Notes under the pieces: generated by a model
Database searches by the model: none
What the model was told of the DNA's origin: nothing
What the model saw: only the letters and a program-made list of their open reading frames with translations
Made by a program: the position numbers and the translations under genes
DNA from: Alligator mississippiensis
Lineage: Eukaryota > Chordata > Crocodylia > Alligatoridae
NCBI RefSeq assembly: GCF_030867095.1
Contig: NC_081824.1
Span: forward strand, 137,173,433-137,237,432
DNA: 64,000 nt
Direction of reading: 5' to 3'
Shown here: positions 45,836-56,095 of the stretch, in pieces
Position numbering within the stretch: the stretch's first letter is position 1
How the letters are laid out: each line of letters begins with the position of its first letter

Positions 45836-47927
45836 TCCAGGAATTAAAAAAAAAAAAAAAAATATAGATATAGATAAGACCTGTGCTGAGTACCTCAAAG
45901 TTCCAGAAACCTAATCAGCATGTCCTGTCTATCAGATTAGTATGTATAATATTTTTTTATTACTTCAAATATAAAGTCCCCAATTCTCAACTCAGTTGTA
46001 CCAGTTTTTCTCTCATAATACACCTATTAAAATGCAGTTATACCAATGTAAAACTATTGTAATGGAGCAGACAGTTATGACTGTAAAGTAAAATGCAGGT
46101 GCTTAGCGTAAAGGTGCTTCTGTTGTTTATGCGGCCTATTAAATACTACATTCTCAATAGTTGTTGTCCCCCCCCACCCTCCGAGAAAGGCTACAAAGAG
46201 GAAGTCATGAATGGCAGTGCTAAGGGAGTATGGGCTAATTTGTGCCTTGACTTGTGTCCCATGGAACCTCACTGAAGAAGAAGTTTCTTTGGCAGAGGAG
46301 CTCTAACTGGGAAGGGAGTGTGTGGTGGTAGACTGGACAAATGACTATCTGGAAATGAAGTCTTACCTTGTCCACAGTAACTTTCAAGGTCTGTGCAGAG
46401 GAAGAGGGATCCATGCATTCCATATGGTGGAGAGGGATTAAAGTTAGAGAAATACCACTAAAGATTGAAGACTTTAAAGGTAGCTCAGAGTTGAAAGTCA
46501 CAAAGTCTAAACTCACCTGTATGGGATACTTTGTGGGGAAAGGAAGGGAAAGGCCATTGTTAGTTTAAAACTGCACCAGGTTTTTGAAAAAAAAGTGTGT
46601 GTATGTGTGTGTAAGGCAGAGAATAAACCTCCTCTTGGTGACAGGATCACAAAAGACAGCAGTCATTAAAATGAGATTAGATTGCAGATTCTTTCTTATC
46701 ATGACCTCACTCTTAAAATATGAAATACATTCAACAGAAAGGAACAGTAATACTAGAAGGTGTCATGTTCCTGGCACTGAAAGCGCATTTTCTGTCATGA
46801 TGGATCTTATCATGTGGATCTCTACCTATACTATCTAACGATCTTTCCCATAGAACTGCGTTAATATATTTTAGTACAAATATACCAGTTGTCAGCATGA
46901 GATTTGATAGGTTTTTTTTTTACCAGAGAGTTGAAAAGGTTCATATGATATGTTTTCTATTGCAAGGTCTTTATGTTTTCATTCTTTCTTTTCCCTTTAT
47001 GTTGGACAAAACTGCTGTTTGTCACAATGGCATATTATACTGTCATCACCATTTCTTCTACACCACAAAAATTGGAGGATACAAGGAGAGCTTTCAGTAG
47101 CCCTAAAACCCTGACAGTTAGTTGAATGTATAAAGAAGTGGTAGTGTGGTTGTAGCTGTAGAGAATAAAAAGGAGGGCCCTGTTCTCTAAGACTTTACAG
47201 TATAATCACACAATTCTTATGCTTTGAAATCAATGGGAACTTGCCCATTGACTTCAGTGGGAGCTGGATCCAGCTTTAAATAGACAAGTATTGGAGTATA
47301 CACCTGGACTCTAGTTCTTGTGTCTTCTTCATGGGAGGCTAGGGAAACTCAGTTGATCTTAGCAGTCTTTCTGTACAAGATAAATCCTTTCTCTCACTCT
47401 AGCAATACCACGATCTTTTGGTAGATACTGCTCTAAGTTACCCTCACTCCCCAGTTAAATTGGCTCCAATCAATATCAGGAAAAAGGAATTGGAAAGATG
47501 GCTTTAAGCCATCTTTGTCATTATCTGCACACTCAGGAGTCTTTCACTGAGCAAGGCTCATCCCAGCATGAAAATAACGCACAATATATTTCTGGCGTTT
47601 CCTTTGCTGATACCGTATGTCCTGATTGCTGAACTAGTATATCTACAGTTCCAATCTGCTTTGAGACGCAACCAATTCTAAAAAAAAAAGTTTGGTCTGG
47701 ATGTAGATAGTTAATATTCAAAAAGTCAAATTCTGCCCTGGCCTACTGGCTAGCATGGTTAAGGCACACCAGTGTCTGTAAATGAACAGCACACAAGAGA
47801 GTGATATGGCCAACACCATGACCAAGCTGACTTTGACCTTCTCAGCCAGAATGACCATGTACTCCAACGTACTTGTATACAGTTGGGTCAGCTGGAGATG
47901 GCCTCTGGCATGAATTAAATTTATAGT
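45836..47927. other. No gene seen
   Basis: A-run at 45845-45861. A copy of the ancient 'TTGACTTCAGTGGGAGCTGG' motif at 47249-47268. A short 'GGTTGTAGCTGTAGAGAATA' at 47149 recalls family E. No gene is supported. Confidence 0.6.
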
Positions 47928-49375
47928 TTCATAGTTGGTAGGGTTGGAAGGGACCTGAGCAGATCATGTAGTCCAACCCCCTGCCATGGGCAGGAAAGGA
48001 TGCTGGGGTCAAATGACCCCAGCTAGGTGGCTGTCTAGCCTCTTTTTGAAGACCCCCAGGGTAGGGGCAAGCACTACTTCCCTTGGAAGTTGGTTCCAGC
48101 TCCTAGCCGCCCTGACAGTGAAGTAGTGCCTCCTGATATCTAACCTGAATCTACTCTTGGTCAGCTTATGGCCATTGTTCCTTGTTACCACCGGTAGTGC
48201 TCAGGGGAACAGGGACTCTTCCCATTGCCTGTTGGTCTCCCTTGGCAAGTTTATAGGCGGCCACCAGATCCCCTCTCAGCCTTCTTTTGTGGAGGTTGAA
48301 CAGGTTCAGGTCCCATAGCCTCTCCTCGTAGGGCCAGCCCTGCTGCCTCCTAATCGTGCCAGTGGCCCTCCTCTGGACCCTCTCAATGCTGTCCACATCC
48401 CTCCTGTAGTGTGGCACCCAGAACTGGATGCAATACTCCAACTGCAGCCTGACCAATGTCACATAGAGGGGGAGGAGCACCTCCATGGACCTGCTCTGGA
48501 TGCATGACAAAGTGCGGTTAGCCTTCCTGACCACGTTCCCACACTGGCGGCCCATGTTCATGTTGGAATCAATAATGACTCCAAGATCCTTCTCCGCCTC
48601 TGAGCTGATGAGAAGGGAGTTCCCCAGCCTGTAGGTATGCTGCTGGTTTTTCCTCCCCAAGCGCAACATCTTGCACTTGTCCATATTGAAACCCATCCTA
48701 TTCTCATCCACCCACCTCTGTAACCTGTCGAGATCTAGTTGTAGCCTATCCCTCTCTTCTAGCATGCTCACTTCTCCCCACATCTTGGTGTCATCTGCGA
48801 ACTTGAACAAGGTGCTTTTCACCCCCTCGTCCAAATCGCTGATGAAGATATTGAACAGTGCAGGCCTGAGGACTGAGCCCTGGGGAACCCCACTGCCCAC
48901 ATCCCTCCAGGTCGAAAATGACCCATCCACCACCACTCTCTGGGTGCAGCCCTCCAGCCAATTTGTGACCCATCTCACTGTGTAGGCATTGGCACCACAG
49001 ACACCTAATTTTTTAATGAGGATGGGGTGAGAGACAGTGTCGAAGGCCTTCCTAAAGTCCAGGAAGACTACGTCCTCTGTGACACCTGCATCCAAGGATT
49101 TTGTGACTTGGTCATAGAAGGCCACCAGGTCGGTCTGACAGAACCTGCCTCTAATGAACCCGTGTTGATTGCCCCTAAGCATGAACTCCCCTGCTGGCCC
49201 GTTGCAGATGTGCTCCTGGATAATTTTCTCAAAGAGCTTCCCCAGGACCGAGGTAAGACTAACAGGCCTATAGTTTCCTGGGTCCTCTTTCCTCCCTTTT
49301 TTGAAAATGGGGACCACATTGGCCCTTTTTCCAGTTGTCAGGCACCTCACTTTCACATCTGGAGCTGTAGCAAGA
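47928..49375 (-). mobile_element. CR1 LINE, 5'-truncated, minus strand
   Basis: A ~1.45-kb 3' part of a CR1 LINE. On the minus strand the reverse transcriptase frame is open from about 49340 to 48166 with '[15 protein letters not shown]', '[13 protein letters not shown]', 'FLDFRKAFDTVSH', 'GVPQGSVL', 'FADDTKMWGE' (catalytic, 48801-48790) and 'LEYCIQFWVPHYRRDVDSIE'. One frameshift near 48170-48190 moves the last ~60 codons ('SRFRLDIRRHYF') to another frame (48191-48009). The terminal sequence is at 47928. It is a different subfamily or age from the 41-kb copy. The start codon at 49398 lies in flanking DNA, so it is not a real start. Confidence 0.93.
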
Positions 49376-50168
49376 TTCTTTAACTGCTGTGCAACCACAT
49401 TTCTAGATAGTTGAGATTAGGCCTGTGGTTCCCCAGCAATCCATGGGCTACTAGTGGTCTCTGAGGCCACGGTTAAGTGGCCTGCAGTAATGCCAGACCC
49501 TGCACACCTCTATAGTATTTTCAGTTCAAATGTGGTGATAAGAGTTCAGTTGTGCAAAAAAAAAAAAGGGAGAGTTGTCCCTTTATCTAAAAAAAAAAAA
49601 AAAAAAAAAAGAGCCTCTGCAATAGACCATGGTGTTCACTATCACCCTGTGTATACCTGTTTATGAGAAGAAACTAATTAAAATCAGTATGCCTATTTAA
49701 TTTGTTTGAGTCAGCAGTTTTCTTCACCTATTTTTTCTTTTAATGTTTTGTTTTTTGTTGAATGGCCCTTACCCTGCAACTATAATCGTGTTAAGTTTGC
49801 TTTCTTGTTTATAGTCTTCAAAGCCCCAGGGTATAAACAAGGACAATAAATGCAAAATGAGAAGTTAGAGTGCTGATTTTGAAATACTGAGGGTATGGGC
49901 TTGACTTTATTCATTTACATAATTCATTCTTTTAGTCCTAACCGAAGGCCAGAATACCATTTCATTCTTGGTAGGAATTGGTTAAGCTTCTTTCTCCTTC
50001 AAATCTGAGAAACCTTAGGATACCATCTTTCTTTTCCACTTTTGCAACTACATCTTTCCTACTTTTCAAGAATCTCCGTTGGTTTACTGTTCACTTACAT
50101 GATGAATATAATCTCCCAGTCTTTACCTTCAACATTCATCATGACTCATATTTTCTTCACAGCTCCAT
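49376..50168. other. No gene; two poly(A) runs
   Basis: A runs at about 49556-49567 and 49590-49609. Nothing else is supportable. Confidence 0.6.
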
Positions 50169-50358
50169 AGGTGTAACTGGGAATTTTAGTGCCCTGGGCA
50201 CAAGAGGTGCTGAGAGCTGGGGAGCAAGTCTCATGTTTTCACACTTGGGCTGCTGTTGCTGTTGCCAAACTCCTACAGCATGGGCTTCTCAGGGGCTGCC
50301 ATTCTGGTCTCTCTTTTCCTTGGATGCCCTCCTTACCCACCCTTAATTACGCTACTTC
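50169..50358. repeat. Family D MITE-like copy 3
   Basis: The left end 'GGTGTAACTGGGAATTTTAG' and the right end 'CTTAATTACGCTAC' (reverse complement GTAGCGTAATTAAG) give weak inverted ends like those at 7230 and 30862. Confidence 0.5.
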
Positions 50359-51606
50359 TTAACCCCTCCCTCAGATCTAGCCACCCTTCCAGTGTTTTTC
50401 TTAAGTACATTTCCCCCTCATTACACTGTGTTCCAGTAGTGACATGTAACCCTAAAACTATCTGGTAGGCCCAGACTAAGCTCTCTCATTTTTATTCTTT
50501 GTCAAGCCTCTTGGAAGCTATCTGTTCTGCAACACATTCCAACCACAACCAGTCCCTGAAACCTCAGTCTATTAACTCCCTGTTTGTCCTCTAATGTTTT
50601 GCTTGGGTGTGAAGCCTGTAAAACATGGAACCTATTACTTTTCTAGCTGATCTCAGTAAGTGCCACACTTCACTCTGATCTGAATAATATTTTTCAAACA
50701 AATTCTCTTTCTTTTCTTTATGTAGTTCATTGTAGATAAAGTCTATAGAGGAGCACATAATATTGTCATATCAGTATATAATAGCAACAGGTCATAATGA
50801 ATATTATATGAGATAGCAGAAAATGGTAGGCCTAATCAATTCAGTTGCAGTTTTGTAGCTTGTTGACTTTAGATTGTGGGTGTGTCTGGGGGGTAGGGGA
50901 TTCATTATCAATGTTTTCAGATATTATTTACTTCACTTTAAGTTGTCAGAAGCATTGCAGTTTGCCCCTTTTTCAAAGGATAACTGAGACTGTAAATATG
51001 AGAACAAGAACAATGTTGAGATGCTAGAGGTTTCTCTACACTGCTGTAATATAGGCATGCCTGCAGAAGAGAGATACCCAAGCTAGCTTCAGATGAGTAT
51101 ACTCAACAACTGGCCCATAGTCTAGCCATGGCAGCATAAAGCTCACAGTGGGCTTATTTACCTTGTTTCTTGGGCAGGTTTTGCAACCTGCATTGAGCTC
51201 AGTGCTCTTGGGCCTACAGTGTCACCAGCACCTGATCTAGCTACTTGAAAGCCAATTTCTCTACAACGCTGTACAGTACTGTGGCTGCAGTGTAGCCATA
51301 GACTAAGACTAAATACATGCAGGAAAGTTTATTGTACTCTCAGCCTCTACTTTACATGTACTACCTTTATCCATGTTGCTTTGGTTTTTTAAATTGTCAT
51401 AAATTGATGTTTGTACCATGTGAAAGGGCTGCCCATAAGAAGGGTCTGAAAGGGAGCCAGTCACATGAAACAGTCAGGAGGCCTGTAGAATGGTACAGCA
51501 TGGCTGCTGCTGGGGGTCTGAAAAATCTGAGGTACGTCACTGTGAATGGGGGGCAAATATTTCCTCATTTCTGAGGATGCATAATAAATGTAACAACGGC
51601 CATTTG
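50359..51606. other. No gene seen
   Basis: AT-rich DNA up to the insertion site of the LTR element. Confidence 0.6.
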
Positions 51607-51611
51607 CCAGT

Positions 51612-52405
51612 TGTGCGGGCCGGGTCAGACCCCGGGCCCTTTTCGTCGCTCTGCATGCGGGCTGTGGCCAGCAGCCCGGGCAGGCCGGGTCGGAGAGGGA
51701 GGTCGCTGAGCTAGAATTAGGCACAGACACGTAACGGTTGATTTTAAGATTGTTTACTTACACCGAGATGGTCGTGGTGTAGGCTGAGAACTTGCTTGAG
51801 TTGCGGTTACAACAGAAAACACGAACACACGTGGAGTTTGCTAGGCTCCACGCAGACAAAACACGAACAATTACGTGGAGTTTGCTAGGCTCCACGCGGA
51901 CAGAACTCTGGATGTCCAGGACAAGCGCGCATTAAACTCGTCATTATGTCTTATAGTAGGTTCCGTTCGAAGACGGGAAGAGGTGGGCGGTGGATCAGGC
52001 CGCCAAACTCCTCTGAGCGACACACAGGGTTTCTATTACCCTGCCGCGCACACCCAGAGTCCCCATGAGATGGATGCGGAATCCTCTTCGGCTTGGGCGG
52101 AAACTGCTCAAGCCTCTTATACGGCTAGCAGGCCAATCGCTAGCCGCCACGTGTGAATAATTTAGCACTAGCCAATTGCGGGGCACGAATTTGCATACGA
52201 CGAGTGGGAAATCTTTGCACTGTGCATTTCTGTGTTGCAAAGGGAAATGCATCCTGCAAAGATAGCTGCAAAGTGGCAGGAACACTCCTTTGCACGCGGG
52301 TTCTCTGCGCAGCAGAACTCCTCCGTGCAATGAAGCTGTAAACCCACGGGGATAATTCGAGTGCCGAAGCACACACAAAAAAAATCAGAACTTTGGATCA
52401 TGACA
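51612..52405 (-). repeat. 3' LTR
   Basis: 794 bp, with TG...CA ends on the minus strand. It is longer than the 5' LTR by 44 bp because of a tandem duplication at about 51816-51904: the block containing 'GGAGTTTGCTAGGCTCCACG' occurs twice here and once in the partner. The minus strand also carries AGTAAA near 51760 (possible variant poly(A) signal) and GTATAAGA near 52120. Confidence 0.93.
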
Positions 52406-52415
52406 TCCCCCCTTG
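52406..52415 (-). promoter_or_regulatory. Polypurine tract
   Basis: On the minus strand 'CAAGGGGGGA' directly precedes the 3' LTR. This is the expected primer for plus-strand DNA synthesis. Confidence 0.8.
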
Positions 52416-52432
52416 CTGAAGGCACAATAGAA

Positions 52433-52702
52433 TTATACTTCAAACCTATCATCCGGGTTATTAACAGCTCTGTCAATGGTTCGCGAAACTAAATGAGCAA
52501 AAACAAAATCAGTCAACAATAAAAGTTCGTCCTCAAGGGATTGAATCAAATAATAACTGACACACACACATATATATAAAATCATATTCATAACAAAAAA
52601 CTGAATGATCATGACTTCGGTGGGCATCATGGTGGAATCGCGCGTCAGGCCTTCGTTCCTTTCAGTGATGTTGTCTCTCTCGGGCCTCTCTCCACCACGC
52701 AC
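52433..52702 (-). CDS. Small ORF with one membrane-like segment
   Basis: 89 codons between the Gag stop and the polypurine tract, in the same orientation and about 150 bp downstream of Gag. The N-terminal 30 residues are charged. Residues about 30-51 are hydrophobic ('VMIIQFFVMNMILYICVCVS' is the core), followed by an acidic-leucine stretch 'LEDELLLL' and a polar tail. The layout could be the remains of an envelope transmembrane tail or a chance frame. It lies inside the mobile element and contains an ACACAC/ATATAT run. No homology is claimed. Confidence 0.25.
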   Translation of the reverse strand: MRGGERPERDNITERNEGLTRDSTMMPTEVMIIQFFVMNMILYICVCVSYYLIQSLEDELLLLTDFVFAHLVSRTIDRAVNNPDDRFEV

Positions 52703-52851
52703 TCCGAATCCCTGATCTGTAAAAGAACTCTCTCAAAATGGTTATTCACAAATCACACAGGACCGCACAATAATGCAGTCGATTAAACTTATCATTAAAT
52801 ACAAATATGTAAACACGATTTTATACTAGACAGCTCTTTCTCTTTTCCTAC

Positions 52852-54717
52852 TCAGCAACTCGACGAAATTGTCGAAGAGTCATCATCGCCTTCTTCTAGA
52901 TAGTGAAAACCTAACTCGTAGGCTAGCCGCCATTGTCCCGCGTCTCCTAAAATCTGAAGCTGTCTCTTATTAAGTCCAGAACGCTGCAGGAGGTATCCAA
53001 ACATGTATCGCTCCTCTTGCGTTCTCTGGCGTAATACTGGACGCCCGGATTCGCGGTGTTTCATGTTCTGAGCCTCAGTCGGGCGTTGATACTCCCGATC
53101 ACTGGATAGTCTTGGCTCCATTAGGACGCACAGTCTTGACAACTGATGAAGGAGACTACTCACAGGATGATCGACCAGTGGGTTCAGCACAATCCGCAAA
53201 ACCACGATGTTTCTTTGCCCGTAAACCTTAAGACAACTATCTATGCTGTCGAGAGTCACTGGAACAGTTCCGGGGTCTCGCAGGTGGCTGTGAGGCCACG
53301 GTCGCATTCGTTGGAGCGGTGTTAGTCCCAGTGTGCATTCTCTTGGGTTCCAGGTGCAATACGAAACTCCGATGATCGCCAGCACAAGCTGTTCTGCACT
53401 GGTGTGCTCTGGTCGTCCGTCGTGCCATGCGTGGGCCTTCTGTTCAATCACTCCTGCCACAAGCGCTGGAATTGGAATAGGCCAGTGGACGCTAAACGCC
53501 ACCATGTCGATGTCGGTGACATGTCCCCTACTCCATGAAGCTTGTCTCACCAAGAAGCTTGCTTCTTCCTGGTCCAGGAGGTTGGACCCAAGTTCCACGA
53601 CTAGATGTCCCAACCACACAGCCAGAGTTTCTTCGGGTCGGATCCTGGATTCTCTACACAAATTCTGCAGTTCGGCTCTGGAACGAGCGTAATAGGTGGT
53701 AGCTTGAACTGCACTCTGCGGACTGATGATTGGGCTGCTTTGTACTGCAGGCTGATCAATTTCCTCATGAGTTATTGTTGCTGTTGCTGTTTCTGTCGGA
53801 GCTGTAGTCATTGTTACAGTGGGAGTTGTTGTTGTTTTAGGCGGGAGGGGTGGATGCACTCCTCCGCTTGACTCCCCCTCCCTTCGGCAGAGGGGCGTGG
53901 TCGGCGGAACCGACACTGCGTCGCTGGGCGGAGTCACCGGCCGAACCCTCATGGGCTCTCCCGAAGCTCCATCCCTCACTTCTGGCTCCTCCACACGGTC
54001 TTCCCTCTGCTCGGCGCCATCTTGTTGGGGCTTTTCAAGATCCCCTTTCTCAGCCGCTTCTCCGACCGCCCAAACGGCCATACGCAGCTGGGTCTTTAAG
54101 CTTAAAGTTTCACTCATTAAATCAGCCATAGTTTGAAAGGGTGCATTTAGTTTTCCCCCTTTGTCGCACCGTAGGACCACTCTCTCATTTACGGCGCGGT
54201 CCTCCGTCTCTGGGTCTTCGCGGAGCTCGGATGGACGCTCACAACTCCTTAGTCTAGGCACCACCATGCAAGGGGAAAACCAGCCGATTGGCATCGTCTC
54301 TCCCATCTCTCGGGCACACCGTGAGCAACGGACACACTCCCGGGTGGGGGTCGGGCTTACTGCGCTCGCCGGGTCGACTTCGGCAAGGGTCACAACATCG
54401 AGGGGCCTGTACAGGACCCGCTCATCGCCCATGATACACCCGAACGCCGCGGGGTGAAGATATATCTCTTTCCCTTCTAGGGCTCCGACTTCTGGAGTTC
54501 CCTCTTCTCCCCTTAGCGAAAGGTGTCCACGGACACATCTCTTGCCCGTTCCGCCCGCCTGGTGGTACGCGAGGTGCGCCTCCAGTTCTGCGACGCTTGC
54601 TACGCTGCGTCTCCCACTTCTCCAAGGGCAGTTCTCAACTAATTCTAACTCTAGCGAGCCCTCTCCTGATCCCATCGCCATGTGCCACGGTGATCCCGAT
54701 CCCATCCTTGTCGCCAT
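52852..54717 (-). CDS. Gag-like protein, 621 aa, uninterrupted
   Basis: A single open frame across nearly the whole internal region. Residues 1-60 are encoded across and just after the primer binding site. Residues 128-160 contain a Cys cluster (ECVRCSRC, then C150 and C159). About 195-220 may be helical. 225-335 is Pro/Thr/Ser-rich and probably disordered. Residues 345-395 ('RAELQNLCRESRIRPEETLA' then 'VWLGHLVVELG') resemble the start of ERV-L/Fv1-type capsid domains with their 'PGE.L..WL..LW..GA' pattern. 400-535 would be the rest of the capsid, and the end is acidic and Ser-rich. There is no CCHC zinc knuckle. Gag proteins build the particle and bind the RNA. The frame could start at Met1 (54717) or Met5, which has the better Kozak context (A at -3, G at +4). 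Retention of the frame at the observed LTR divergence is notable. Confidence 0.75.
   Translation of the reverse strand: MATRMGSGSPWHMAMGSGEGSLELELVENCPWRSGRRSVASVAELEAHLAYHQAGGTGKRCVRGHLSLRGEEGTPEVGALEGKEIYLHPAAFGCIMGDERVLYRPLDVVTLAEVDPASAVSPTPTRECVRCSRCAREMGETMPIGWFSPCMVVPRLRSCERPSELREDPETEDRAVNERVVLRCDKGGKLNAPFQTMADLMSETLSLKTQLRMAVWAVGEAAEKGDLEKPQQDGAEQREDRVEEPEVRDGASGEPMRVRPVTPPSDAVSVPPTTPLCRREGESSGGVHPPLPPKTTTTPTVTMTTAPTETATATITHEEIDQPAVQSSPIISPQSAVQATTYYARSRAELQNLCRESRIRPEETLAVWLGHLVVELGSNLLDQEEASFLVRQASWSRGHVTDIDMVAFSVHWPIPIPALVAGVIEQKAHAWHDGRPEHTSAEQLVLAIIGVSYCTWNPRECTLGLTPLQRMRPWPHSHLRDPGTVPVTLDSIDSCLKVYGQRNIVVLRIVLNPLVDHPVSSLLHQLSRLCVLMEPRLSSDREYQRPTEAQNMKHRESGRPVLRQRTQEERYMFGYLLQRSGLNKRQLQILGDAGQWRLAYELGFHYLEEGDDDSSTISSSC
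54698..54716 (-). promoter_or_regulatory. Primer binding site, tRNA-Ser(GCU)
   Basis: On the + strand 54699-54716 is ATCCCATCCTTGTCGCCA. It differs at one base from the tRNA-Ser(GCU) 3' end (ATCCCATCCTCGTCG plus CCA; recalled from human tRNA). It immediately follows the CA end of the 5' LTR, exactly where the primer should anneal. tRNA-Ser priming is uncommon and is best known from HERV-S-type elements. Confidence 0.88.
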
Positions 54718-55466
54718 GTGCGGGCCGGGTCAGACCCCGGGCCCTTTTCGTCGCTCTGCACGCAGGCTGTGGCCAGCAGCCCGGGCAGGCCGGGTCGGAG
54801 AGGGTGGTCGCCGAGCTAGAATTAGGCACAGACACGTAACGGTTGATTTTAAGATTGTTTACTTACACCGAGATGGTCATGGTGTAGGCTGAGAACTTGC
54901 TTGAGTTGCAGTTACAACAGAAAACACGAACACACATGGAGTTTGCTAGGCTCCACGCGGACAGAACTCCGGATGTCCAGGACAAGCGCGCATTAAACTC
55001 GTCGTTACGTCTTATAGTAGGCTCTGTTCGAAGACGGGAAGAGGTGGGCGGTGGATCAGGCCGCCAAACTCCTCTGAGCGACACACAGGGTTTCTATTAC
55101 CCTGCCGCACACACCCAGAGTCCCCATGAGATGGATGCGGAGTCCTCTTCGGCTTGGGCGGAAACTGCTCAAGCCTCTTATACGGCTAGCAGGCCAATAG
55201 CTAGCCGCCATGTGTGAATAATTTAGCACTAGCCAATTGCGGGGCACGAATTTGCATAATACGAGCAGGAAATCTTTGCACTGTGCATTTCTGTGTTGCA
55301 AAGGGAAATGCACCCTGCAAAGATAGCTGCAAAGTGGCGGGAACACTCCTTTGCACGCGGGTTCTCTGCGCAGCAGAACTCCTCTGTGCAATGAAGCTGT
55401 AAACCCACAGGGATAATTTGAGTGCCGAAGCGCACACAAAAAAAATCAGACCTTTGGGTCATGACA
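54717..55466 (-). repeat. 5' LTR
   Basis: 750 bp, TG...CA on the minus strand. The candidate TATA box is GTATAAGA (55183-55176); a second TATA-like ACTATAAGA is near 55015. The candidate poly(A) signal variant is AGTAAA (54863-54858). The last A of the LTR is also the A of the first possible Gag ATG. Confidence 0.93.
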
Positions 55467-55471
55467 CCAGT

Positions 55472-55762
55472 CAGATACAATAACCTCAGCAGGATGATGG
55501 TGCTATTTACATTTAGAAAAAAATGTTTCTTGTTGTTAAATGGCCCATCTGATAATTAGTTAATTTACCAGTTCGTTCACCTAGCCCACCCTAAGAGTCT
55601 TTATCCAATGAGAAGACGGTGAACTTTGAGTCGAACTCTTAAGTGGTCTGCATCAAAAAAAACCAAGCAAACCTGTTCTGTTTTTACAATAGGTGTAATT
55701 GGGAGGAATAAATGAGAAAAATATATATGTGCAGCTTAAAAAGTAATTTTCTTTAAAATTTA
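55472..55762. other. No gene seen
   Basis: Short AT-rich gap. Confidence 0.6.
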
Positions 55763-56095
55763 ATGGTGACGGCATTGGAGCACACATCTGATCTGTGGTT
55801 GCTCAGATTCCAGGCTGGTTTGGTTGATATCACTGATATGTTGATGTCGAAATCTAGAACTTCATCCTGGCAGATGCTGGTAGATGAAATTGTTTTTTGA
55901 CAATGAATGATTTGGGGAGCTATTCCAATAGTCACTTCTCTTGAGATTAACTTAATAAAGGCCTGATTCAGATTGCTTGGTTGTTAACTAGCCAGCAAGA
56001 TTGAATTGATGGAAGAATACAGAGCGAGGTGCTTGTGGGAATGTTAAAACTGAGTTCTTCATAAGAGCCCTTACAATTGCATCTTGAAACCTAGC
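55763..56095. repeat. Dispersed repeat family G (copy 3)
   Basis: Same strand and order as 33440-33790, visibly about 85-90% similar: 'GGCATTGGAGCACACATCTG', 'CCAGGCTGGTTTGGTTGATA' and 'GCCTGATTCAGATTGCTTGG'. No ends are defined. Confidence 0.8.

Larger units (their letters stand above)
51607..55471 (-). mobile_element. Complete Gag-only LTR element (ERV class III-like)
   Basis: A full-length LTR retroelement of 3855 bp (51612-55466), read on the minus strand. It is bounded by a perfect 5-bp target duplication CCAGT (51607-51611 and 55467-55471). Order on the minus strand: 5' LTR, primer binding site, 621-codon Gag-like frame, ~450 bp with one short frame, polypurine tract, 3' LTR. There is no protease, reverse transcriptase, integrase or recognisable envelope, so it must have moved using proteins from another element. 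The 5-bp duplication, tRNA-Ser primer and the style of the capsid-like segment all point to the ERV-L/HERV-S side of endogenous retroviruses; the class is inference. The two LTRs differ at about 28 positions by eye (about 96% identical), so the insertion is not recent. Confidence 0.9.

Noticed and set aside
53333..54457. Plus-strand frames opposite Gag (for example 53333-53692 and 53819-54136)
   Set aside because: Antisense shadows of the minus-strand Gag frame, low complexity, no domains.
51461..55217. Pairs of similar small frames in both LTRs
   Set aside because: They repeat only because the LTRs are duplicates; no start or domain logic.
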